From the NCBI GenBank assembly GCA_022605955.1, contig JAKCOZ010000231.1, positions 186,001-250,000 of the forward strand: DNA of 64,000 bases. The letters run 5' to 3'. Positions 1-9,772 of the stretch are shown here, piece after piece (position 1 is the stretch's first letter; each line of letters starts with the position of its first letter). Source of the DNA: Rallus limicola (Eukaryota; Chordata; Aves; Gruiformes; Rallidae). A program made the translations under genes and the position numbers. The notes beneath the pieces were generated by a model. That model did not search any database. It was given only the letters and a program-made list of their open reading frames with translations, and was not told the origin of the DNA.

Positions 1-198
1 TCGGCCCTAGCAGACTGCAGTTCAAAACATGCTAAACGTCCAGCAATAACTCCCAAAGTAAAGAAGCTAGGCCTGAAAGGCATAGCTTGTCTGAAACCTC
101 CTAACATGACACACGAGCAGCCCCTGTCACTTTGGTTCTCAGCCTTTTCCTTTGCCTGGAAAGAGGGAACATGCCTGGAACCTCCTACGGTGCTTTTC
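1..198 (+). repeat. Representative monomer and its internal landmarks
   Basis: Window position 1 is used as monomer position 1. About 99 of 198 bases are G or C, with C exceeding G on this strand (about 57 to 42). CpG occurs at 2, 37, 114 and 188 only. A short dyad, AAGCTA at 64-69 and TAGCTT at 83-88, is separated by 13 bases and is where every junction forms. CTGAAACCTCCTA at 91 is echoed by CTGGAACCTCCTA at 175, and TGCCTGGAA occurs at 153 and 173, so the monomer contains older internal duplications. The main diagnostic sites are 73 (C/A), 107 (G/T), 113 (A/C), 121 (A/C) and 136 (C/T), with 20 (G/A) as a lesser one. Confidence 0.93.
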
Positions 199-681
199 TC
201 GGCCCTAGCAGACTGCAGTTCAAAACATGCTAAACGTCCAGCAATAACTCCCAAAGTAAAGAAGCTAGGCATGAAAGGCATAGCTTGTCTGAAACCTCCT
301 AACAGGACACACGAGCAGCCCCTGTCACTTTGGCTCTCAGCCTTTTCCTTTGCCTGGAAAGAGGGAACATGCCTGGAACCTCCTACGGTGCTTTTCTCGG
401 CCCTAGCAGACTGCAGTTCAAAACATGCTAAACGTCCAGCAATAACTCCCAAAGTAAAGAAGCTAGGCCTGAAAGGCATAGCTTGTCTGAAACCTCCTAA
501 CATGACACACGAGCAGCCCCTGTCACTTTGGTTCTCAGCCTTTTCCTTTGCCTGGAAAGAGGGAACATGCCTGGAACCTCCTACGGTGCTTTTCTCGGCC
601 CTAGCAGACTGCAGTTCAAAACAAACTAAACGTCCAGCAATAACTCCCAAAGTAAAGAAGCTAGGCATGAAAGGCATAGCT

Positions 682-752
682 TGTCCTGTTAGGAGGTTTC
701 AGACAAGCTAGGCCTGAAAGGCATAGCTTGTCTGAAACCTCCTAACAGGACA
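682..752. repeat. Type 1 junction, perfect 29-bp foldback (subtype 1a)
   Basis: The left arm, 682-710, starts TGTCCTGTTAGG and ends GACAAGCTA. It is the exact reverse complement of 724-752, with a 13-nt loop at 711-723. Relative to the plain monomer, 47 extra bases are inserted, shifting the repeat phase. The preceding monomer has GGCATGAAA. The upstream monomer carries AAAACAAACTAAACG, the same marker that precedes the type 2 junctions at 5,796 and 8,873. Confidence 0.95.
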
Positions 753-1520
753 CACGAGCAGACCCTGTCACTTTGGCTCTCAGCCTTTTCCTTTGCCTGG
801 AAAGAGGGAACATGCCTGGAACCTCCTACGGTGCTTTTCTCGGCCCTAGCAGACTGCAGTTCAAAACATGCTAAACGTCCAGCAATAACTCCCAAAGTAA
901 AGAAGCTAGGCCTGAAAGGCATAGCTTGTCTGAAACCTCCTAACATGACACACGAGCAGCCCCTGTCACTTTGGTTCTCAGCCTTTTCCTTTGCCTGGAA
1001 AGAGGGAACATGCCTGGAACCTCCTACAGTGCTTTTCTCGGCCCTAGCAGACTGCAGTTCAAAACATGCTAAACGTCCAGCAATAACTCCCAAAGTAAAG
1101 AAGCTAGGCATGAAAGTCATAGCTTGTCTGAAACCTCCTAACAGGACACACGAGCAGCCCCTGTCACTTTGGCTCTCAGCCTTTTCCTTTGCCTGGAAAG
1201 AGGGAACATGCCTGGAACCTCCTACGGTGCTTTTCTCGGCCCTAGCAGACTGCAGTTCAAAACATGCTAAACGTCCAGCAATAACTCCCAAAGTAAAGAA
1301 GCTAGGCCTGAAAGGCATAGCTTGTCTGAAACCTCCTAACATGACACACGAGCAGCCCCTGTCACTTTGGTTCTCAGCCTTTTCCTTTGCCTGGAAAGAG
1401 GGAACATGCCTGGAACCTCCTACGGTGCTTTTCTCGGCCCTAGCAGACTGCAGTTCAAAACATGCTAAACGTCCAGCAATAACTCCCAAAGTAAAGAAGC
1501 TAGGCATGAAAGGCATAGCT

Positions 1521-1591
1521 TGTCCTGTTAGGAGGTTTCAGACAAGCTAGGCCTGAAAGGCATAGCTTGTCTGAAAACTCCTAACAGGACA
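1521..1591. repeat. Type 1 junction, subtype 1b
   Basis: A 47-bp foldback insertion with 29-bp arms and one mismatch: the right arm reads GAAAACTCC instead of GAAACCTCC. It separates a 4-monomer block from a 10-monomer block. The next monomer carries TCTCCGCCCTAG and TGCAATTC, markers shared with the copies after 6,625 and 9,702. Confidence 0.94.
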
Positions 1592-3547
1592 CACGAGCAG
1601 ACCCTGTCACTTTGGCTCTCAGCCTTTTCCTTTGCCTGGAAAGAGGGAACATGCCTGGAACCTCCTACGGTGCTTTTCTCCGCCCTAGCAGACTGCAATT
1701 CAAAACATGCTAAACGTCCAGCAATAACTCCCAAAGTAAAGAAGCTAGGCCTGAAAGGCATAGCTTGTCTGAAACCTCCTAACATGACACACGAGCAGCC
1801 CCTGTCACTTTGGCTCTCAGCCTTTTCCTTTTCCTGGAAAGAGGGAACATGCCTGGAACCTCCTACGGTGCTTTTCTCGGCCCTAGCAGACTGCAGTTCA
1901 AAACATGCTAAACGTCCAGCAATAACTCCCAAAGTAAAGAAGCTAGGCCTGAAAGGCATAGCTTGTCTGAAACCTCCTAACAGGATACACGAGCAGCCCC
2001 TGTCACTTTGGCTCTCAGCCTTTTCCTTTGCCTGGAAAGAGGGAACATGCCTGGAACCTCCTACGGTGCTTTTCTCGGCCCTAGCAGACTGCAGTTCAAA
2101 ACATGCTAAACGTCCAGCAATAACTCCCAAAGTAAAGAAGCTAGGCCTGAAAGGCATAGCTTGTCTGAAACCTCCTAACAGGACACCCGAGCAGACCCTG
2201 TCACTTTGGCTCTCAGCCTTTTCCTTTGCCTGGAAAGAGGGAACATGCCTGGAACCTCCTACGGTGCTTTTCTCGGCCCTAGCAGACTGCAGTTCAAAAC
2301 ATGCTAAACGTCCAGCAATAACTCCCAAAGTAAAGAAGCTAGGCCTGAAAGGCATAGCTTGTCTGAAACCTCCTAACAGGACACCCGAGCAGACCCTGTC
2401 ACTTTGGCTCTCAGCCTTTTCCTTTGCCTGGAAAGAGGGAACATGCCTGGAACCTCCTACGGTGCTTTTATCGGCCCTAGCAGTCTGCAGTTCAAAACAT
2501 GCTAAACGTCCAGCAATAACTCCCAAAGTAAAGAAGCTAGGCATGAAAGGCATAGCTTTTCTGAAACCTCCTAACATGACACACGAGCAGACCCTGTCAC
2601 TTTGGTTCTCAGCCTTTTCCTTTGCCTGGAAAGAGGGAACATGCCTGGAACCTCCTACGGTGCTTTTCTCGGCCCTAGCAGACTGCAGTTCAAAACATGC
2701 TAAACGTCCAGCAATAACTCCCAAAGTAAAGAAGCTAGGCCTGAAAGGCATAGCTTGTCTGAAACCTCCTAACAGGACACACGAGCAGCCCCTGTCACTT
2801 TGGCTCTCAGCCTTTTCCTTTGCCTGGAAAGAGGGAACATGCCTGGAACCTCCTACGGTGCTTTTCTCGGCCCTAGCAGACTGCAGTTCAAAACATGCTA
2901 AACGTCCAGCAATAACTCCCAAAGTAAAGAAGCTAGGCCTGAAAGGCATAGCTTGTCTGAAACCTCCTAACATGACACACGAGCAGCCCCTGTCACTTTG
3001 GTTCTCAGCCTTTTCCTTTGCCTGGAAAGAGGGAACATGCCTGGAACCTCCTACGGTGCTTTTCTCGGCCCTAGCAGACTGCAGTTCAAAACATGCTAAA
3101 CGTCCAGCAATAACTCCCAAAGTAAAGAAGCTAGGCATGAAAGGCATAGCTTGTCTGAAACCTCCTAACAGGACACACGAGCAGCCCCTGTCACTTTGGC
3201 TCTCAGCCTTTTCCTTTGCCTGGAAAGAGGGAACATGCCTGGAACCTCCTACGGTGCTTTTCTCGGCCCTAGCAGACTGCAGTTCAAAACATGCTAAACG
3301 TCCAGCAATAACTCCCAAAGTAAAGAAGCTAGGCCTGAAAGGCATAGCTTGTCTGAAACCTCCTAACATGACACACGAGCAGCCCCTGTCACTTTGGTTC
3401 TCAGCCTTTTCCTTTGCCTGGAAAGAGGGAACATGCCTGGAACCTCCTACGGTGCTTTTCTCGGCCCTAGCAGACTGCAGTTCAAAACATACTAAACGTC
3501 CAGCAATAACTCCCAAAGTAAAGAAGCTAGGCATGAAAGGCATAGCT

Positions 3548-3618
3548 TGTCCTGTTAGGAGGTTTCAGACAAGCTAGGCCTGAAAGGCATAGCTTGTCTG
3601 AAACCTCCTAACAGTACA
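3548..3618. repeat. Type 1 junction, subtype 1c
   Basis: A 47-bp foldback insertion. The right arm has one mismatch near its outer end (AACAGTACA for AACAGGACA). The preceding monomer carries CATACTAAACG. It is the 8,181-bp counterpart of the junction at 11,729. Confidence 0.94.
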
Positions 3619-4386
3619 CACGAGCAGACCCTGTCACTTTGGCTCTCAGCCTTTTCCTTTGCCTGGAAAGAGGGAACATGCCTGGAACCTCCTACGGTGC
3701 TTTTCTCGGCCCTAGCAGACTGCAGTTCAAAACATGCTAAACGTCCAGCAATAACTCCCAAAGTAAAGAAGCTAGGCCTGAAAGGCATAGCTTGTCTGAA
3801 ACCTCCTAACATGACACACGAGCAGCCCCTGTCACTTTGGTTCTCAGCCTTTTCCTTTGCCTGGAAAGAGGGAACATGCCTGGAACCTCCTACAGTGCTT
3901 TTCTCGGCCCTAGCAGACTGCAGTTCAAAACATGCTAAACGTCCAGCTATAACTCCCAAAGTAAAGAAGCTAGGCATGAAAGGCATAGCTTGTCTGAAAC
4001 CTCCTAACAGGACACACGAGCAGCCCCTGTCACTTTGGCTCTCAGCCTTTTCCTTTGCCTGGAAAGAGGGAACATGCCTGGAACCTCCTACGGTGCTTTT
4101 CTCGGCCCTAGCAGACTGCAGTTCAAAACATGCTAAACGTCCAGCAATAACTCCCAAAGTAAAGAAGCTAGGCCTGAAAGGCATAGCTTGTCTGAAACCT
4201 CCTAATATGACACACGAGCAGCCCCTGTCACTTTGGTTCTCAGCCTTTTCCTTTGCCTGGAAAGAGGGAACATGCCTGGAACCTCCTACGGTGCTTTTCT
4301 CGGCCCTAGCAGACTGCAGTTCAAAACATGCTAAACGTCCAGCAATAAATCCCAAAGTAAAGAAGCTAGGCATGAAAGGCATAGCT

Positions 4387-4457
4387 TGTCCTGTTAGGAG
4401 GTTTCAGACAAGCTAGGCCTGAAAGGCATAGCTTGTCTGAAAACTCCTAACAGGACA
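4387..4457. repeat. Type 1 junction, subtype 1b
   Basis: A 47-bp foldback insertion with the GAAAACTCC mismatch in the right arm. The preceding monomer has the rare AATAAATCCC variant, also seen before the junction at 7,464. It opens a 7-monomer block that ends in a type 2 junction. Confidence 0.94.
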
Positions 4458-5795
4458 CACGAGCAGACCCTGTCACTTTGGCTCTCAGCCTTTTCCTTTG
4501 CCTGGAAAGAGGGAACATGCCTGGAACCTCCTACGGTGCTTTTCTCGGCCCTAGCAGACTGCAGTTCAAAACATGCTAAACGTCCAGCAATAACTCCCAA
4601 AGTAAAGAAGCTAGGCCTGAAAGGCATAGCTTGTCTGAAACCTCCTAACAGGACACACGAGCAGCCCCTGTCACTTTGGCTCTCAGCCTTTTCCTTTGCC
4701 TGGAAAGAGGGAACATGCCTGGAACCTCCTACGGTGCTTTTCTCGGCCCTAGCAGACTGCAGTTCAAAACATGCTAAACGTCCAGCAATAACTCCCAAAG
4801 TAAAGAAGCTAGGCCTGAAAGGCATAGCTTGTCTGAAACCTCCTAACAGGACACCCGAGCAGACCCTGTCACTTTGGCTCTCAGCCTTTTCCTTTGCCTG
4901 GAAAGAGGGAACATGCCTGGAACCTCCTACGGTGCTTTTCTCGGCCCTAGCAGACTGCAGTTCAAAACATGCTAAACGTCCAGCAATAACTCCCAAAGTA
5001 AAGAAGCTAGGCCTGAAAGGCATAGCTTGTCTGAAACCTCCTAACAGGACACACGAGCAGCCCCTGTCACTTTGGCTCTCAGCCTTTTCCTTTGCCTGGA
5101 AAGAGGGAACATGCCTGGAACATCCTACGGTGCTTTTCTCGGCCCTAGCAGACTGCAGTTCAAAACATGCTAAACGTCCAGCAATAACTCCCAAAGTAAA
5201 GAAGCTAGGCCTGAAAGGCATAGCTTGTCTGAAACCTCCTAACATGACACACGAGCAGCCCCTGTCACTTTGGTTCTCAGCCTTTTCCTTTGCCTGGAAA
5301 GAGGGAACATGCCTGGAACCTCCTACGGTGCTTTTCTCGGCCCTAGCAGACTGCAGTTCAAAACATGCTAAACGTCCAGCAATAACTCCCAAAGTAAAGA
5401 AGCTAGGCATGAAAGGCATAGCTTGTCTGAAACCTCCTAACAGGACACACGAGCAGCCCCTGTCACTTTGGCTCTCAGCCTTTTCCTTTGCCTGGAAAGA
5501 GGGAACATGCCTGGAACCTCCTACGGTGCTTTTCTCGGCCCTAGCAGACTGCAGTTCAAAACATGCTAAACGTCCAGCAATAACTCCCAAAGTAAAGAAG
5601 CTAGGCCTGAAAGGCATAGCTTGTCTGAAACCTCCTAACATGACACACGAGCAGCCCCTGTCACTTTGGTTCTCAGCCTTTTCCTTTGCCTGGAAAGAGG
5701 GAACATGCCTGGAACCTCCTACGGTGCTTTTCTCGGCCCTAGCAGACTGCAGTTCAAAACAAACTAAACGTCCAGCAATAACTCCCAAAGTAAAG

Positions 5796-5833
5796 AAGCT
5801 AGGCATGAAAGGCATAGCTTTCAGGCCTAGCTT
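5796..5833. repeat. Type 2 junction (+13 bp), inverted loop sequence
   Basis: AAGCTAGGCATGAAA at 5,796-5,810 faces its reverse complement at 5,819-5,833 with one mismatch and an 8-nt loop. The 13 extra bases introduce TCAGGCCTAGCTT, the inverted form of the AAGCTAGGCCTGA found in every monomer. The surrounding repeat copy matches that around 682, where a type 1 junction stands instead. Confidence 0.93.
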
Positions 5834-6624
5834 GTCTGAAACCTCCTAACAGGACACACGAGCAGACCCTGTCACTTTGGCTCTCAGCCTTTTCCTTTGC
5901 CTGGAAAGAGGGAACATGCCTGGAACCTCCTACGGTGCTTTTCTCGGCCCTAGCAGACTGCAGTTCAAAACATGCTAAACGTCCAGCAATAACTCCCAAA
6001 GTAAAGAAGCTAGGCCTGAAAGGCATAGCTTGTCTGAAACCTCCTAACATGACACACGAGCAGCCCCTGTCACTTTGGTTCTCAGCCTTTTCCTTTGCCT
6101 GGAAAGAGGGAACATGCCTGGAACCTCCTACAGTGCTTTTCTCGGCCCTAGCAGACTGCAGTTCAAAACATGCTAAACGTCCAGCAATAACTCCCAAAGT
6201 AAAGAAGCTAGGCATGAAAGGCATAGCTTGTCTGAAACCTCCTAACAGGACACACGAGCAGCCCCTGTCACTTTGGCTCTCAGCCTTTTCCTTTGCCTGG
6301 AAAGAGGGAACATGCCTGGAACCTCCTACGGTGCTTTTCTCGGCCCTAGCAGACTGCAGTTCAAAACATGCTAAACGTCCAGCAATAACTCCCAAAGTAA
6401 AGAAGCTAGGCCTGAAAGGCATAGCTTGTCTGAAACCTCCTAACATGACACACGAGCAGCCCCTGTCACTTTGGTTCTCAGCCTTTTCCTTTGCCTGGAA
6501 AGAGGGAACATGCCTGGAACCTCCTACGGTGCTTTTCTCGGCCCTAGCAGACTGCAGTTCAAAACATGCTAAACGTCCAGCAATAACTCCCAAAGTAAAG
6601 AAGCTAGGCATGAAAGGCATAGCT

Positions 6625-6695
6625 TGTCCTGTTAGGAGGTTTCAGACAAGCTAGGCCTGAAAGGCATAGCTTGTCTGAAAACTCCTAACAGGACA
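6625..6695. repeat. Type 1 junction, subtype 1b
   Basis: A 47-bp foldback insertion with the GAAAACTCC mismatch. It closes a 4-monomer block that began after the type 2 junction at 5,796, and it has a counterpart 3,077 bp on at 9,702. Confidence 0.94.
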
Positions 6696-7463
6696 CACGA
6701 GCAGACCCTGTCACTTTGGCTCTCAGCCTTTTCCTTTGCCTGGAAAGAGGGAACATGCCTGGAACCTCCTACGGTGCTTTTCTCCGCCCTAGCAGACTGC
6801 AATTCAAAACATGCTAAACGTCCAGCAATAACTCCCAAAGTAAAGAAGCTAGGCCTGAAAGGCATAGCTTGTCTGAAACCTCCTAACATGACACACGAGC
6901 AGCCCCTGTCACTTTGGTTCTCAGCCTTTTCCTTTGCCTGGAAAGAGGGAACATGCCTGGAACCTCCTACAGTGCTTTTCTCGGCCCTAGCAGACTGCAG
7001 TTCAAAACATGCTAAACGTCCAGCTATAACTCCCAAAGTAAAGAAGCTAGGCATGAAAGGCATAGCTTGTCTGAAACCTCCTAACAGGACACACGAGCAG
7101 CCCCTGTCACTTTGGCTCTCAGCCTTTTCCTTTGCCTGGAAAGAGGGAACATGCCTGGAACCTCCTACGGTGCTTTTCTCGGCCCTAGCAGACTGCAGTT
7201 CAAAACATGCTAAACGTCCAGCAATAACTCCCAAAGTAAAGAAGCTAGGCCTGAAAGGCATAGCTTGTCTGAAACCTCCTAATATGACACACGAGCAGCC
7301 CCTGTCACTTTGGTTCTCAGCCTTTTCCTTTGCCTGGAAAGAGGGAACATGCCTGGAACCTCCTACGGTGCTTTTCTCGGCCCTAGCAGACTGCAGTTCA
7401 AAACATGCTAAACGTCCAGCAATAAATCCCAAAGTAAAGAAGCTAGGCATGAAAGGCATAGCT

Positions 7464-7534
7464 TGTCCTGTTAGGAGGTTTCAGACAAGCTAGGCCTGAA
7501 AGGCATAGCTTGTCTGAAAACTCCTAACAGGACA
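7464..7534. repeat. Type 1 junction, subtype 1b
   Basis: A 47-bp foldback insertion with the GAAAACTCC mismatch. It is the 3,077-bp counterpart of the junction at 4,387, with the same AATAAATCCC monomer before it. Confidence 0.94.
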
Positions 7535-8872
7535 CACGAGCAGACCCTGTCACTTTGGCTCTCAGCCTTTTCCTTTGCCTGGAAAGAGGGAACATGCCTG
7601 GAACCTCCTACGGTGCTTTTCTCGGCCCTAGCAGACTGCAGTTCAAAACATGCTAAACGTCCAGCAATAACTCCCAAAGTAAAGAAGCTAGGCCTGAAAG
7701 GCATAGCTTGTCTGAAACCTCCTAACAGGACACACGAGCAGCCCCTGTCACTTTGGCTCTCAGCCTTTTCCTTTGCCTGGAAAGAGGGAACATGCCTGGA
7801 ACCTCCTACGGTGCTTTTCTCGGCCCTAGCAGACTGCAGTTCAAAACATGCTAAACGTCCAGCAATAACTCCCAAAGTAAAGAAGCTAGGCCTGAAAGGC
7901 ATAGCTTGTCTGAAACCTCCTAACAGGACACCCGAGCAGACCCTGTCACTTTGGCTCTCAGCCTTTTCCTTTGCCTGGAAAGAGGGAACATGCCTGGAAC
8001 CTCCTACGGTGCTTTTCTCGGCCCTAGCAGACTGCAGTTCAAAACATGCTAAACGTCCAGCAATAACTCCCAAAGTAAAGAAGCTAGGCCTGAAAGGCAT
8101 AGCTTGTCTGAAACCTCCTAACAGGACACACGAGCAGCCCCTGTCACTTTGGCTCTCAGCCTTTTCCTTTGCCTGGAAAGAGGGAACATGCCTGGAACAT
8201 CCTACGGTGCTTTTCTCGGCCCTAGCAGACTGCAGTTCAAAACATGCTAAACGTCCAGCAATAACTCCCAAAGTAAAGAAGCTAGGCCTGAAAGGCATAG
8301 CTTGTCTGAAACCTCCTAACATGACACACGAGCAGCCCCTGTCACTTTGGTTCTCAGCCTTTTCCTTTGCCTGGAAAGAGGGAACATGCCTGGAACCTCC
8401 TACGGTGCTTTTCTCGGCCCTAGCAGACTGCAGTTCAAAACATGCTAAACGTCCAGCAATAACTCCCAAAGTAAAGAAGCTAGGCATGAAAGGCATAGCT
8501 TGTCTGAAACCTCCTAACAGGACACACGAGCAGCCCCTGTCACTTTGGCTCTCAGCCTTTTCCTTTGCCTGGAAAGAGGGAACATGCCTGGAACCTCCTA
8601 CGGTGCTTTTCTCGGCCCTAGCAGACTGCAGTTCAAAACATGCTAAACGTCCAGCAATAACTCCCAAAGTAAAGAAGCTAGGCCTGAAAGGCATAGCTTG
8701 TCTGAAACCTCCTAACATGACACACGAGCAGCCCCTGTCACTTTGGTTCTCAGCCTTTTCCTTTGCCTGGAAAGAGGGAACATGCCTGGAACCTCCTACG
8801 GTGCTTTTCTCGGCCCTAGCAGACTGCAGTTCAAAACAAACTAAACGTCCAGCAATAACTCCCAAAGTAAAG

Positions 8873-8910
8873 AAGCTAGGCATGAAAGGCATAGCTTTCA
8901 GGCCTAGCTT
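8873..8910. repeat. Type 2 junction (+13 bp), second copy
   Basis: Identical to the junction at 5,796, 3,077 bp downstream. The two type 2 junctions are therefore one event plus a tandem duplication, not two independent events. Confidence 0.93.
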
Positions 8911-9701
8911 GTCTGAAACCTCCTAACAGGACACACGAGCAGACCCTGTCACTTTGGCTCTCAGCCTTTTCCTTTGCCTGGAAAGAGGGAACATGCCTGG
9001 AACCTCCTACGGTGCTTTTCTCGGCCCTAGCAGACTGCAGTTCAAAACATGCTAAACGTCCAGCAATAACTCCCAAAGTAAAGAAGCTAGGCCTGAAAGG
9101 CATAGCTTGTCTGAAACCTCCTAACATGACACACGAGCAGCCCCTGTCACTTTGGTTCTCAGCCTTTTCCTTTGCCTGGAAAGAGGGAACATGCCTGGAA
9201 CCTCCTACAGTGCTTTTCTCGGCCCTAGCAGACTGCAGTTCAAAACATGCTAAACGTCCAGCAATAACTCCCAAAGTAAAGAAGCTAGGCATGAAAGGCA
9301 TAGCTTGTCTGAAACCTCCTAACAGGACACACGAGCAGCCCCTGTCACTTTGGCTCTCAGCCTTTTCCTTTGCCTGGAAAGAGGGAACATGCCTGGAACC
9401 TCCTACGGTGCTTTTCTCGGCCCTAGCAGACTGCAGTTCAAAACATGCTAAACGTCCAGCAATAACTCCCAAAGTAAAGAAGCTAGGCCTGAAAGGCATA
9501 GCTTGTCTGAAACCTCCTAACATGACACACGAGCAGCCCCTGTCACTTTGGTTCTCAGCCTTTTCCTTTGCCTGGAAAGAGGGAACATGCCTGGAACCTC
9601 CTACGGTGCTTTTCTCGGCCCTAGCAGACTGCAGTTCAAAACATGCTAAACGTCCAGCAATAACTCCCAAAGTAAAGAAGCTAGGCATGAAAGGCATAGC
9701 T

Positions 9702-9772
9702 TGTCCTGTTAGGAGGTTTCAGACAAGCTAGGCCTGAAAGGCATAGCTTGTCTGAAAACTCCTAACAGGACA
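9702..9772. repeat. Type 1 junction, subtype 1b
   Basis: A 47-bp foldback insertion with the GAAAACTCC mismatch. It begins a 10-monomer block matching the one after 1,521 (offset 8,181). Confidence 0.94.

Noticed and set aside
167..176. p53 half-site GAACATGCCT in each monomer
   Set aside because: It fits RRRCWWGYYY, but a functional element needs a second half-site within about 13 bases. The nearest similar one, AAACATGCTA, is about 50 bases away and imperfect. Chance is enough.
682..752. Rho-independent terminator or structured RNA gene at the 29-bp hairpins
   Set aside because: There is no T-run after the stem and no transcription unit. The stems are explained by inversion of adjacent satellite sequence.
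5796..5833. Insertion-sequence or transposon end with terminal inverted repeats
   Set aside because: Both arms are made of the satellite's own sequence, no foreign sequence lies between them, and no target-site duplication is evident.
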